Part shown: positions 1 through 11,092 of the stretch, in pieces
Position numbering within the stretch: position 1 is the first letter of the stretch
Layout of the letters: each line of letters opens with the position of its first letter
DNA from: Zopfochytrium polystomum
Lineage: Eukaryota; Chytridiomycota; Chytridiomycetes; Chytridiales; Chytridiaceae
Direction: 5' to 3'
NCBI GenBank assembly: GCA_025765615.1
Contig: JAIVFJ010000114.1
Coordinates: 62,001 to 126,000, forward strand
DNA: 64,000 nucleotides
Made by a program: the position numbers and the translations under genes
The notes under the pieces: model-generated
Databases searched by the model: none
Seen by the model: the letters and a program-made list of their open reading frames with translations, nothing else
Told to the model about the DNA's origin: nothing

Positions 1-1343
1 TCTTCGACGTGGGCGCCCGACGGGGCCGCGAGCCTCCTTAACGCCGGTTACGGCTCTATCGCATTGGTATTGTGTTCCCCTCACGAAATCGACAGAAATA
101 CTTCCAACACCGTTTGATAGGCGCCTGATCACACTCAATTTAACCAAAATCCCGGCGTGAGGTTTCCCGACATCACCACTACTCAAGATTACCAACATCC
201 CAGCCTGACGTTTCCCGACGTCTTTACTTCACCGCCTCAGTTCACACATGCAGACAAAGATATCTTGAATATCTCAGCAAAGAGGGTAAGCATTGTTGCC
301 CATTTTTAAAATATCCTCCAACTCGCCTCCCCCCACCCACTCATCCACTTGTCCTTCTCGCTAACCGACACCGGGAAAAGATCGAGTATGGATTTCAGGC
401 TTCCGAAAGCGGCTTCATCGCCCTCGGCGGCACGATTCATGACGGCGCCGACAACAGTGCCGCTCTCGACGGCCACGCTCGCTCGGAGCCCAAAGACGTC
501 ATTCCCGATGACAATGGCGCGCGCCCTAACCCGGTCGCGCAGCAGCCCTCTCCCGCCGTCGGCGGCACGGTGGTGGGGGAGACTCTCCAACCAGACGGAA
601 AAGAGAAGTTGAAAGTAGTCTGGGCCCGAAACCTCCTATACACAGGCATCAATTGGGAGCCAGAAGTGAACGACAACCATTGGAACAAAGTCGCAAACGA
701 GGCCGACAAAAAACTCCTCACGTACCTGGAAGTCGGTATAAAACAGCTGCTGCACGTAGACCGCATCTTGCTGCGGGCGCACATGGAGACCGGAAAAAAT
801 AGTTACACGTTCCGGCTCTCCTGTCAGAGCCACTTTGGGTGCGGCCTCGGCTCGGTCGTGCGGGCAAAGTCGAGGAACTCTTTCGTTCATGGTTGCAAAG
901 GATGCAAACGGATCGTGCTTGGACAGGTCGCGATGGTGGGCGGTGAAATGGTCAAGGAGTGCAAATGGCTCTACGAATGTCCGATATGCAAAAAAGAGGT
1001 GAGAAGTCCGAGGGACCTAGTCAGACATTTTGTATCATTGAAAGTGAACCGTCAAGGCCACGATACTTATCTGAAAACCAAGTAAGCGCCAATCAAAATT
1101 ATTGTCGTTTTATTTTTTCGTTTGTGCGTTTGGCCGTTTGGCAGGGGCCACTTCTCACCCCTTCCTTCCGCCCCTACAACTAGGAGTGTGGACCCAGATA
1201 CGTTAAAGCGCGCTTGGTTGGCAAGCTTTCCTTCGAATCCATCATTATCTGCTGCAGAGGAAGCTGAAGAGGAAGCTGAAGGGGAAGCTTCTTCGGCGGA
1301 GGAATCCAACCGGGCCAAGCGCCGAAGGGTCGGGCAATCATAA
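1..1343 (+). CDS. 3' part of a spliced gene, unknown nuclear-type protein with CxxC/HxH cluster
   Basis: I do not recognise this protein. A consistent reading frame is obtained with four exons: 1-66 (cut by the window start), 121-285, 399-1081 and 1184-1343. Introns are 67-120 (gtattg...tag), 286-398 (gtaagc...ttcag, with a CTAAC branch-like motif at 361) and 1082-1183 (gtaagc...ctag after a pyrimidine tract). An alternative acceptor at 380 also keeps frame. Exon 2 encodes two related blocks ending in FPDI and FPDV. The third exon ends in a cysteine-rich stretch: CKGC, then ECPIC, with His 12 residues later and again 10 further, which resembles a zinc-binding finger with wide spacing. The C-terminus is a Glu/Ala-rich acidic run followed by AKRRR, a likely nuclear localisation signal, and a TAA stop at 1341. 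Splice sites and frame continuity are seen; zinc binding and nuclear location are inferred. Confidence 0.6.
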
Positions 1344-1636
1344 AATGCTTTTTGTTGGGTTTTGCTTATTGTTGTTGCGAAGGGCAAGCGTCACTGGCGA
1401 CCCGAAAGCTCTTTATCACACTCTGTGAAGATTCCTTCGTCGCTTTTCTTTTCAACTCCCTCTTGTCTACAGCTCCCGCACCCCTTTTCCCTCAACTGAC
1501 GCTTTGGACCCCACCCCCCCTTCCGTTGCCCTATCGCTCGTGCTGTGCTTGGGTTGTCGAAAACATAAGTAATAAGCAGGCAGCACAAATTCGAAAAGGT
1601 TGTCTCGTTTATTAATAACTCTGCGACAAAGAGCCG

Positions 1637-2005
1637 TCAAGCAGCTGCGCGCGGCTCACTGGTAACCCCGTCCCCGACCTTAACTACACCTTCCTCGGAG
1701 GTCTCCATGCGCTTCTGGCTCCGCCCGGTTCCTGCTGGTCGTCGCGTCGGGTGGTCCTTGCCGATGGCCTCGCGCGCCAGTGCAATGACTCTTGGCGCCG
1801 CTCCCACGAAGGCGGCGGCACCGCGCGAGACAAGTTTCAACCGCTGCGATTGCTGGCGGGGTTTGCCCCGATAATCACGGCTTGTGATGAAGAGCAAGAT
1901 AGGTGTCGCAGGCTCGGCCGGTTCATTTTCGACAATTTCAATTAGCGGTGGATTCAGTTTTCTAAAGCAAAATAGCTGCGACGCGAAGCGTGTTTCAGCC
2001 AACAT
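1637..2005 (-). CDS. hypothetical protein, 122 aa
   Basis: An open frame of 122 codons from an ATG at 2005 to a TGA at 1637, convergent with the gene ending at 1343. The middle part looks protein-like (a hydrophobic ILLFITS stretch, then a basic and alanine-rich segment), and the C-terminal third is charged and low in complexity. No domain is recognised. The ATG may be internal to a larger spliced gene whose upstream exon would lie in 2006-2140, but no convincing splice signal was found. Small plus-strand frames overlap this area and look less coding-like. Confidence is low because length and texture are the only evidence. Confidence 0.3.
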   Translation of the reverse strand: MLAETRFASQLFCFRKLNPPLIEIVENEPAEPATPILLFITSRDYRGKPRQQSQRLKLVSRGAAAFVGAAPRVIALAREAIGKDHPTRRPAGTGRSQKRMETSEEGVVKVGDGVTSEPRAAA

Positions 2006-2143
2006 CTCTCGTTGTCGACCAAAGCCTTGAACGTTTGAACTGAGATTTCTTGCTGAATACGCACATGGCTACGCATATTGTGACTAAGGTTTGACTCCCG
2101 TTGTTTTTGTCTTCTGACCATCGTCCTCCCACAATTTCACATG

Positions 2144-2144
2144 C

Positions 2145-2194
<50 letters not shown>
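2144..2194. repeat. (AC)n dinucleotide microsatellite
   Basis: About 25 AC units with one early interruption (cacgc). It lies directly upstream of the broken coding tract at 2195 and could be part of an intron. The 2006-2143 interval before it shows nothing coding. Confidence 0.95.
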
Positions 2195-2195
<1 letters not shown>

Positions 2196-3273
2196 GGTCG
2201 CCAACTGACTTACGCAACTCGCACCTTCACCCATCAACTCAAGAAGAAGGACTTCCTGGAAATTAAGGGAAAGCTTCAAGCAGCTTTAAAAGTTCTCATC
2301 GCCTGTCATATTTGGCCGAATATGCAAACAAGGACATCTCGTTCAAAAGACTACCCTTATGCTCGAATGGACTTTCCTGCCCGAAAAGTTGGTCCCCTCA
2401 AACCCAACCGATATGATTCAATTCTTCCGATCCATACCAACTCTTTTCAACTACGAGAATAACGTTTCGTACGAGCTTACTCCGTTGAACTCCAATCGCA
2501 AGAGTTCCAACCAAGCCATTCGCTCGCAAAGCACTTCTTCTCAAGGACCGATTTCGCCGACAGTCACTTGGCATCCGTTTAGCATGCCCAGATTGAGCTC
2601 TCCGAAGCCCAAACAAGAAAGAAAAATCTGATCGAGAAATTTGACGCCGTCGTCTCCGCAACAGCGCGTCACGCTCTCGACGAGGAAAGCTCGGCAGCCA
2701 CCATTGAAAATGACACGCCTCCTTCAGTTCATCCGCAGCTTTGTCACGCAAAACGATCCAGACGAGAACTGGATCACGGACAAAGTTGCGAGATGGCGCT
2801 CGAAGTAGGATGCTGCTCCGTCGGCTGAAAACGTCGTGCGACGCGTTTCAAGTTTTCGTGCTCACTTGGCTGAAGTTCGTGGTCGTGACAAGTTGCCAGT
2901 CGAAGACGGCCTGGACGAGCTCGCTCTATTTTAAGCACCATTTGGAAGGCACGGTTATTCTTTATACAGAGAATCTTGTTGAGATGCATCAGGGGACGGT
3001 AGCTTAGTGGAAAAGCACTGTAACCGGAAACACAGAGTCCCAGGTGGCCATCACAACAGATCTCACGGCCGTCCACGACGCTCCATTCAGAAAAGGAGCA
3101 TTATGTTAAGCTTGATCAAAAGGTACGGCGGAGACGAAAATTACAAGACCTACGTGCGTCTCGAAGATGAGGCCTTCGGTTTCGCTCAACGTCAACATAT
3201 TCAATTGTTCCATCCAATGGTTTCGTCGCTGCATTTATCATCATCAATTTGTGTCATTTCTATGTACTTGTGA
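2195..3273 (+). pseudogene. broken coding-like tract, unknown product
   Basis: Plus-strand codon-like texture runs through this interval but changes frame repeatedly. Frame 0 is convincing to about 2285, frame 1 at about 2290-2480, frame 0 at about 2490-2705, frame 1 at about 2710-2930, frame 2 at about 3015-3090 and frame 1 to a TGA at 3271. In the preferred path there are TAG codons at 2580 and 2806 and a TAA at 2932. No donor/acceptor pair was found that would bridge the shifts. Some shifts coincide with A or T runs (near 2286, 2707 and 3091), so either real decay or uncorrected indels could explain them. The product is not recognised. The clean, spliced gene at 1-1343 argues against poor sequence quality everywhere. 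Confidence 0.4.
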
Positions 3274-3994
3274 TCTGGTATAATCTCCTCGATCGAATCT
3301 GTTAATATTTGTGCAATTTTTTCGCTTTCGTTTCTTTCAAATAATCAAAGAATAATATATAGTGTCACTCAGTTGAAGAGAAGGTGTCTCTCTAAGGGTT
3401 GGCGCCAAAGTACCCTGAGTTCTGCCACACCAACATGGCTGTTGTGTACCACGACGCACTTGACAGCGTCCGCCCACGCCTGCACTCATGCCACCGCCAC
3501 CGCCCTGGAGCCTGACAGTCCGCAGACCAGACACCTTGCCCACCACTGCTGCTGACCAACAAGTATGACAGCTGCCACTCAAAGTCCCGCAGCACCCCGC
3601 TGCCGCCCCCGGATCTGTGCAAGAACTGGCCACAAACCGCCTGGAAGTATGACCCAATCAGAAAGTGGAATTGATTCTGGTCGTTTCTCCTTTCTTATCT
3701 GTGATGAGGAGGTTGCGTGGCAGCCGAATCCTTGCACAATCTGTGTCTGTTCTTCTAATTGTGTTCGACTTTCGACGGAAAGGACAATATTTGGCACACA
3801 AAAACACGCAGGTCCAGCTCCATTTCCCTTTTTATTTTTTTTTAATCTTTTTTTTTGATTCTCCTCTTACAAGGTCTGAACTTCTTTTGCAGCTGGTCAA
3901 AGCGAGTCTGTGACCGGCGGCGGAGAGTTTTGTCCCTTTGCACTGATTGCTTTCCAAGAACACACGTTAAACACAATCATCTGGGCATGCCACG
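3274..3994. other. intergenic, composition boundary
   Basis: An A+T-rich stretch (about 3290-3360) separates CpG-rich gene space on the left from CpG-poor repeat space on the right. Short open frames here have no coding texture. A T-rich tract lies at about 3828-3856. Confidence 0.6.
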
Positions 3995-4068
3995 GGTGGA
4001 GACAGTGGGGTTCGAACCCACGGCATCTTGCATGCAAAGGGAGGTATCTTCCACTGATATATACCACC
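3995..4068 (-). pseudogene. tRNA-Ala(TGC)-like pseudogene
   Basis: On the minus strand the T arm (GGGTTCGAACCC) and a TTTGCAT anticodon loop are intact, and the acceptor ends GGTGG/CCACC pair. The 5' side of the anticodon stem (CTCCC) no longer pairs with GCAAG, and the D arm is A+T-rich and weak. It reads as a decayed Ala(TGC) gene or a tRNA-derived repeat head. Confidence 0.5.
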
Positions 4069-5529
4069 GTTTACTTCACTTGACGTCAGCACAGTTCCTA
4101 CAGTATCTATTCAAGTAACAGAAACCAAAAAGAAAAGAAGATTGTGGATAAGTGTCAATGAGCGTTCCCTCCAGTTGCATCTGAAGCCTGTGAGACAGCT
4201 GCACCCATTTATCAGCACTGGCTGGATCTCCAGGTTCCAATTTTGTGGTTTTGCCTGCTGTGCGCACCTTGCTGCCTCAATCTGCCCGTTGTGGTTGTTG
4301 CTGCTGTGCAGAAGCTGATGTCCTGCCTTCAGTTGGGGGCAGTGAGGGGAGTGTTATGAAGGTACCAATATCTCTCTGTTTTTGATTATTAACCACTGTA
4401 TCCCCAGCTTGAATTGCATGAATTTGCATCATGGTTCCTGCTTCTTGTTGTTCCTAGTAACAGTAAAGAATCAGGTTGATCAGCCATGAGCCACCACAGG
4501 CTGACTCAGTGACACAGCAGTCATCCCCTCAAGCGCAACAGAAATCAGTGATCAGTAGTATGGAAGCATCTGGGAGCGCAATACTTAATGTTGGATCCAG
4601 CCGGTGCCGCACAGTACATACTGCGAGACAGGCTTCACAAGAGGAGTCCAATTACGAATATATATGCATGACTTGCTGTTACAGTAAGGAGGCTAAGGCA
4701 CCTCTGCTGACTTGCTCAAAAGACACGCACCTGGCTCACTGCCTCGCAAAAGCTTAACACTGACAGTGATTCGAACCCCTAGACATATCCATCCAGTGGA
4801 TCTGCCGCCCATTAGTGAATCTGAAGCCCCACTGGGCCCTCACAGTGTCCCTCCACAGTGTCCAGAATTGTCTGGTTTAATTGTTTTTTTTTTTGTCAAT
4901 TTTATCCCTTTGTTATAGCTTTTTTGGTCCCCACAGCGTCCATCCACAGTGTCCAAGTTTGTCTCTTTTCATTTTGTTATTGTTTAAAAAGGGCCAAAGA
5001 AAACTAAGTCCACAGTGACCACCTACTCTTTGAGCTCTCCCACTGGAACAAAGACAACGAGACACAACATGCTAATTGTCACCTTTGTGAGACTACACCG
5101 AGGTCTCAGTGATAAAGTCTAGGGATTTTATTCGCAAAAACAAGCGTACCTGTCATAAAACCACAAGGATCGGGACCCTATTATTGCTCCCGGTTCTTTA
5201 GTTTCCAAGGCGTTATCAAAGTGTATTTGCAGCTAACTGTCTTTGTTATTGGGCCTGTTTTTACTACTTTCGTCTTAACAGTTTCTGTTGCGCATGGGTT
5301 TTCTCAACATGTTTTCTTTTTCGGTGACTAACGGAGACTGCCTGACTGCCTAGGGATGGGGTGCCTGACAGGCTGTTACCCAAGCCTGCCTAATTTATTA
5401 TTTATTTTTGGCACTTGTACATACATACACGCAGTTTGTCAAGAGTCCTTCTTGGAGAGCAGGAAAACTCTGCTCTGAGTAATTGAAACAAAATGATGAT
5501 ATGCATGCTATAATAGCTAAGGCTTGGGG
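4069..5529. other. intergenic, no gene seen
   Basis: No coding tract is supported. An isolated minus-strand T-arm-like remnant (TTCGAATCACTGTC) lies near 4763-4780. A short imperfect duplication built on the motif CACAGTGTCC occurs at about 4840-4870 and 4930-4955. Confidence 0.5.
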
Positions 5530-6240
5530 TGTTATGAATCACCCTCTGGAAACCTCTGGAACTGTCAGGAACAGGGCAGGACAGGACAAGGCAGACAAGG
5601 AACTGAGAGGAGTGATGATTGTATTGGAATCAATAATTCACTTGAGGGATGGGACAGGTCCCCCATCCCCCTTTTATACCTTTTGAGAGTCTTCCTTGTC
5701 AAGACTCAAAGAAAGTTCCAGAAAGAGCAATTAGTAATACAATGATACCAATGATACCAATGACAACAAGACAAGTCAGGAAAGCAAAGAAGGTTCCAGA
5801 AGGTTCCACAAGGTTCCATGAAGGAATGTTCTAGAAGGTTCCAGAAGGTTCCAGAAGGTTCCATGAAGGAATGTTCTAGAAGGTTCCAGAGGTTTCCAGA
5901 GGGTGATTCATAACAGGAACCTTCTAGAACATTCCTTCATGGAACCTTCTGGAACCTTCTGGAACCTTCTAGAACATTCCTTCATGGAACCTTGTGGAAC
6001 CTTCTGGAACCTTCTTTGCTTTCCTGACTTGTCTTGTTGTCATTGGTATCATTGGTATCATTGTATTACTAATTGCTCTTTCTGGAACTTTCTTTGAGTC
6101 TTGACAAGGAAGACTCTCAAAAGGTATAAAAGGGGGATGGGGGACCTGTCCCATCCCTCAAGTGAATTATTGTTTCCAATACAATCATCACTCCTCTCAG
6201 TTCCTTGTCTGCCTTGTCCTGTCCTGCCCTGTTCCTGACA
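5530..6240 (+). mobile_element. solo LTR of the chromovirus family, interrupted by a second solo LTR
   Basis: The outer LTR begins TGTTATG at 5530 and ends CCTGACA at 6240. It is flanked by the 5-bp target duplication TGGGG (5525-5529 and 6241-6245). Removing the inner insertion and one copy of its target repeat leaves a 353-bp LTR matching the long LTR of element B (45932-46284). A TATAAAA box and the AAGTGAATTAT initiation region are present in the right half. The perfect target repeat shows it arose by LTR-LTR recombination of a complete element. Confidence 0.95.
5563..5915 (-). mobile_element. inner solo LTR, minus orientation
   Basis: A complete 353-bp LTR in reverse orientation (TGTCAGG...CATAACA) sits inside the outer solo LTR. 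It is bounded by a perfect 5-bp duplication GGAAC (5558-5562 and 5916-5920). It carries the same phased GAA/TTC pentamers, TATA box and initiation region as the full-length copies. The two LTRs form a large near-perfect inverted repeat. Confidence 0.95.
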
Positions 6241-7958
6241 TGGGGGTTTGGCTAACCCAACAGGTTCACTGTTGCTTAACAGGCTGGTTTTAGCGGGGCA
6301 CAGCCTGCAGAATCAAACAAAACCTCGGCAGAACGTTTTGGTGGCTTTAAAGTTTCCTCTAATGCACATTAACCAGAAAAAATTCCAGGCAGAATGATTG
6401 GAATGTGAATCCTTGTAAGCCAAACACCCAAGCTGTAATAACAGTCACTGGGAGAGCGTAACCAACCCATAATCATCTGCTTGGCAGAAGAGGTGGAAAA
6501 CTGTTTACACTGGGTTTCTGTTCCACTACATACCATGGGTTCCTATAATCGAATTACCAATTGAATTTCTTTCTTCCAATTAATGAGGGAGCCAGTTCAA
6601 TTATTGGAAAAATTGGAACAACAATTGGGAATGATTTAAGAAGGACAGATCACTGACAAGGTCTTATGGTGAGGGCAGCCTCCTTTCCACCCACTGTTTT
6701 TGCCTTTCAGCCAAAGTTTCCTCTGGAGGCCTTTGCGAAAAAAATTACTCTGATGTGGCATTTCCCACCAAACAATTGATTTTTCAGAACCACTGCTACA
6801 TACTCAGACTACTATTTAAGGCTGTCATCCAAAAAGGCGGGTAGCAGATAGCCCCTTACATGTGCTTCTCATTATCCTGGTTTTCTTGCAGACATGAAGC
6901 AGATACAGATATCCAATCTCTGTGCTTCTTATTAAGTTTACTCAGAAATTTTCTACTATGCAGACTAAATATTCAGACTAATTGTCAAGCTTCCTGCTCT
7001 AATTCCATTGTACAGTTGGGGGGAAAAAAGTGCAAAAAGTTCCAGCGTCCTTCACAGAAGCCCAATATACAAAACTTTCCCAGTTCTCAATCTTTTGATG
7101 CCAAACTTTGAGCACAATTAGGAATTTGGTGGAGTGATATGCTGCTAAAAAATTTTATGAAGTTTGCAGCAGCTCAGTCCCCAGATAATAGCAATCAAAT
7201 AGGAAAACACTGGGAATAGACAGACCCTCTTGAGTTGCTCTCTTTGAGCAGTTTGCACGAAAATGCCTCAACAGGAGCTGATTGATAGCGCATCATTTTT
7301 CAAATACCAAGTGTGACCCTGAATACACTGTGTGATTTTCAGCAGCAAAAGAAGCTGGAGCAACCAGATAACTTGCAAACAAGCAATTTCTAGACTCAAA
7401 TACCTTCCCATTTGAAGCCTCTTTAGAGACGCTGCTGAAGAAGATAGGCGCTTGTGAAACATTTTGGTGAATAAGTTGCAAGCTTCGTGTGATCAGAGGT
7501 TTTTTTTGAACCAATAAGCAATAAGTTTGCAAGTTTTGCTGTGAATGACTTCTCCAACTTCTGGAGCTGCTGGAAAATGCCACAGTCCATTTCATCATAT
7601 CAAAGCTATGTATGTGGTGATCTGTTTCAGATTGTTTACCAGTACTACTGGTTTGCAGTGTGCAAAGTGCGTAAATCAGATTAGGAAGAGTGAAAACTGA
7701 CAGGCAGTTCATTTCCAAAATTTTCACGTAAAATTCCTATTATCAGGAGAATGAGCCACAGACGTCTCATCAAAATTCTCTAATGTATTTGACTACTAGT
7801 GCCCTATCAGTGTACAAAATCTCCTAACAAAATATTGGAAACTGACAGAGTTCTCTGCCATGGACTTCTGTCTGAGAATTCAGAAAATTCAGGAGTGTCT
7901 GAAGACTTTTTTCCCTCCTCTGTACTTCACTATGTTTGATAGTGAGAAGAGCTCTAGG
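6241..7958. other. intergenic, repeat remnants
   Basis: No gene is supported. About 6475-6540 matches part of a dispersed repeat seen more fully at 41210-41430 (shared AAAACTGTT.ACACTGGGTTTCTGTT core). The rest is A+T-moderate, CpG-poor sequence without recognisable features. Confidence 0.5.
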
Positions 7959-8198
7959 GTCTGCTGCAGACCGAATCAGGCTGGACTTTGAGGAAATTTT
8001 ATAGTTCAATTTTTGAATTCGATTCAATTAAACTTCATTAATAGACATTTTGTATTTTATTCAAAGTTGGCAAAATTTGATGTAAAATTAGCAATATGTC
8101 AAATTCAAATGTCCGTCAACAGCAAGAAAATTGGTGTTTGGGTCCAAAACATTGAATCAAGTTGGGGCAGGCCCATCTCCATTTGGTGTGTGGCAGAC
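7959..8198. mobile_element. MITE-like element, diverged copy
   Basis: About 240 bp bounded by GTCTGCTGCAGAC and GTGTGTGGCAGAC, related to the 13-bp inverted ends of the copy at 36579-36868. Both have an A+T-rich interior built from CAAATT/GAATCAA words. There is no open frame of note. Confidence 0.5.
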
Positions 8199-8896
8199 TG
8201 TAAAGAGCTCCCTTTGGCTCTTGAGTCGTGTCTGAGTAACTTGAGTGCCCCTTGTTTATATGCTTACACAATCTTATAAATGCTTCTTTTCAATAATTTT
8301 TTCTTTCTTGTCAGTGTCGCCTTGTCATTAATTTTTAATTCTTCCATCATTTCATTTTTCTCTCAGAAACACACATCTCCACTTCATTCACTCCTTCCAC
8401 TACCTCACTCAGAGTGGACTGTTTGCACTTCAAACAGTTTTCTTCCTTTCTTCCTGCTTTTTTTTCTTCTTTCTTTCCTAATTCCCCCCCTCCCTATAAA
8501 TAGCTGCCCTGGGGGGAGCACCCTCATTAATCTCACCTAACTTTACAAACCCACCCTTCAATAAATGCCATCTCTAAGAAATTCAATTGTGTTCTTCTGA
8601 AATCCCCTTCCGTTCTACCCAATGAGCCTCCTCTGAACCTTCTATAACACAAGTTGAGCTGCCTGTCATTGGGTTGGATTCTTTGAACTTGTGCGGAGCT
8701 GGTACGCCAGTCCTGCTTGTGGTTAGACCTTATGTCGCCCAGGAGAGTAACCATATGCCACCATATTATGAAATAGGCACTTGAAATAGTTAAAACTCAA
8801 AACTGCTTTTCTTTTAGTCAGCGTTGGCAAAAAAGGGATCTGAAATCTGGCCTGCTGCAGGTAGTGGACTTAAATTTACTTGTCGCTTATGGTACA
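8199..8896. other. intergenic with pyrimidine tract and TATA motif
   Basis: A pyrimidine-rich stretch (8430-8490) leads into a CTATAAATAG motif at about 8494, and AATAAA follows at about 8560. This resembles an LTR or promoter remnant. Bases 8372-8428 belong to a dispersed repeat also found at 10161-10217 and inverted at 41028-41075. No gene is supported. Confidence 0.4.
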
Positions 8897-8994
8897 GCCT
8901 GGTTAGCTCAATTGGTAGAGCGTGTGACTCTTAGCTAACCCGAGAAAGGGTCTCTGCAATCACAAGGCTGTGGGTTCGACCCCCACATTGGGCG
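8897..8994 (+). tRNA. tRNA-Lys(CTT) with intron
   Basis: The acceptor ends GCCTGGT/ATTGGGC pair over 7 bp (with G-T pairs). The D arm and T arm (GGGTTCGACCCCC) are canonical. The anticodon stem TGTGA/TCACA closes around CTCTTA plus A, giving anticodon CTT. A 25-nt intron lies after the base 3' of the anticodon. The same gene with a different 28-nt intron occurs at 38420-38519 and 58159-58258. Confidence 0.93.
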
Positions 8995-10399
8995 CTCCCT
9001 TGTGCATCTTTGGACCCATCAGCACTCTCTGCTATGCTTCCTTTCTGGCCAGAATATTGAAAACATTGTGCTTTACACCCAAGTTCAACCACACCACAGA
9101 AAAGCTGTGTTCTGATTGAAGAGGGTGCTGAGGCGGTGTGGTTGCTCACTGGCCCCTCCCTCCAATTAAGAATGTGCCTTGTCACACTTCAAATTAAAAC
9201 ATATCGTGATATTTTCTAATTAATTGTTTAACAAACCCTGCATCTACAAAGCGGCTGGTTCTCTTTTTGAAAATCTTTTTTAAATTTTTTGGACAAGGAG
9301 CTTTAACTTTAATTACTGTATTCAAAAGTGATTTATCAATGATATGTATGGGTTTGAAACCTTAGTCACACTTACAAAAATTCTGTGTGGTTCTATTTAC
9401 GACAAAATTTTGCACACTTTGGCTGGCATATGGGTGGTTGTCAGTCAGTTTCATGCAAAAATGCACAATACTGCAATTGGTAGGAATGTTGAATATTGCT
9501 GTTTCCATTGAAAAGTCATTGTTGCAATGAAAGAAAAGCATTGCTACAAACCAGAGTCAGACCGCCCAACAGGGTGGTAAAATGGGGGCTGCATTTATCT
9601 GTTTCAAGATACCTTGAAAAGTTGGTGAAAAGTTTGGAGGCCGCATGCAACTGACCAGAAAGAGGAAAAAGGAAAAAAAAAGGAAGACACTTTTTTTGTT
9701 TCTGTACAATTTATGGTAAAACGGGAAAGGCAATGAATTGTTCCCAATGAAAACGGAAAAGCATTTGGGGAAAGGGTCTGGACCGACTATGCAAATTTCC
9801 CCCTACCCCCCCCTCCCAACTGTCGGATCACTTCATTTCGAGAGGACATTACCTAGTGCAACAGCAATTCCATGTTGATTTGGTGCTGCTCTATGGGGAA
9901 AACCTTGCCACAGGATGAATTCAAAATGTCCAAAAATTAGTGGAAAGAATAAGACAAGCCCAGGAACAGCAAAGCTCTTTCGTTTTAATCTTTGACCCTC
10001 CAAAATGACAAACGCCCTGACTTTTTGTTTATGTGGGTGTGGCAGGAATGTGTGGCAGAAAAAAGAGGTTACTAGTTTTTCTCTTTCTCTCCAAGTTGGG
10101 GAGATTATCCATAACAGAGTTTTCTCTTTTCTCTCCAATTTGGGGAGAAGGACTACCAACAAGCACATCTCCACTTCATTCACTCCTTCCACTTGCCACT
10201 CAGAGTAGACTGTTTACACATGTGATAAAGCCTGTTGGTCAAGTCAAGTGGATGTGGCTGTGGGCAGTTGGGTGTGGTGCATTCTCGATTGCTTGTGTTT
10301 CCATGCACAAGTTCCCAGCTGGTGGCCTTCCAATCCCTACATGGTCTGCTCACTTCTCTCTTTCCCCCCCACAATCTGCCCATTGCAGACAGAGTGACA
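8995..10399. other. intergenic, no gene seen
   Basis: No coding tract is supported. The right end includes the dispersed repeat copy at 10161-10217, preceded by two similar TCTCTCCAA.TTGGGGAGA blocks (about 10085-10147). Confidence 0.5.
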
Positions 10400-10470
10400 C
10401 GAGCGTGCCAGGGGTCAAACCTGGAATCTCTTGATTCGTAGTCAAGCGGTAACCATTTTGCCACACGCCC
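10400..10470 (-). tRNA. tRNA-Arg(ACG)
   Basis: On the minus strand the acceptor GGGCGTG/CACGCTC pairs over 7 bp. The anticodon stem CTTGA/TCAAG holds loop CTACGAA (anticodon ACG), and the T arm is CCAGG-TTTGACC-CCTGG. There is no intron. The D loop is short. No run of four or more T follows its 3' end. Confidence 0.9.
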
Positions 10471-11010
10471 ACATTAGCGCCTTTGGCTTGTATGCTTCCA
10501 TCGCTATCTTAGGACTTTCAAACGCATGACTCTTTAAGTCAAATCAACCTCTCAGCACTAAAATGCAATTCCAGTTACCCCAATCCCATTCCCAAGATCT
10601 TCTGCAGTATGAAATACAGAGCCCCTGCTGCATCAGGTCCAGAGAAGCATAATCCAAGATCCTGATCAAAGGGGAATATCTGTATCCTCTTTAAAACACA
10701 GGCACGTACAGATGAGGCAGATATGAGCTTGTTTTTTTTTTTTTTTTTTTTTTTTTTGCTCAGATATGGGTGGATTCCCAGGCAAAATGGATATCCAGTA
10801 CGTATGTTTTATTGCTGCACGCGTGGCATACAAGCTAACTTTGGCCAGGCCTCCCACATCTGCAAGGGCAGCTGCATTCTGGTGCTTTGGGGCTAACTGC
10901 ACCCAACTAGCTCCATCCAAAAAGAGCAGATCTAACCTGCCACCCACACAACTTTATACGCAACTAAGGCAATAACTGCAACAGAGGAGCCGAGCATGCA
11001 ACACTCTGTC
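10471..11010. other. intergenic with T-run
   Basis: No gene is supported. A T26 homopolymer occupies 10732-10757, possibly the tail of a reverse-transcribed insertion, but no target repeat was recognised. Confidence 0.5.
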
Positions 11011-11092
11011 TGACAACGGCAGGACTTGAACCTGCGCACGGAAACCGTAACAGATTTCTAGTCTGTCGCCTTAACCGCTCGGCCACATTGTC
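11011..11092 (-). tRNA. tRNA-Ser(AGA)
   Basis: Class II tRNA: acceptor GACAATG/CGTTGTC, anticodon loop CTAGAAA in a CAGA/TCTG stem (anticodon AGA), a long variable arm, and T arm GCAGGTTCAAGTCCTGC. The body is close in sequence to the Ser(CGA) gene at 31689-31770. Confidence 0.93.

Noticed and set aside
1995..2279. Minus-strand frame with a Cys-Val repeat
   Set aside because: Produced by the AC microsatellite.
2460..2934. Reassignment of TAA/TAG to glutamine
   Set aside because: In-frame TAR codons first looked like Gln codons, but the tract also changes frame several times, the long retrotransposon frames use only CAA/CAG for Gln, and no tRNA with a TTA or CTA anticodon was seen.
2996..3075. 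tRNA gene with GGACGGT/GCCGTCC acceptor
   Set aside because: The ends pair well and a D-arm-like word is present, but there is no T arm and the anticodon stem fails. The segment lies within the coding-like tract.
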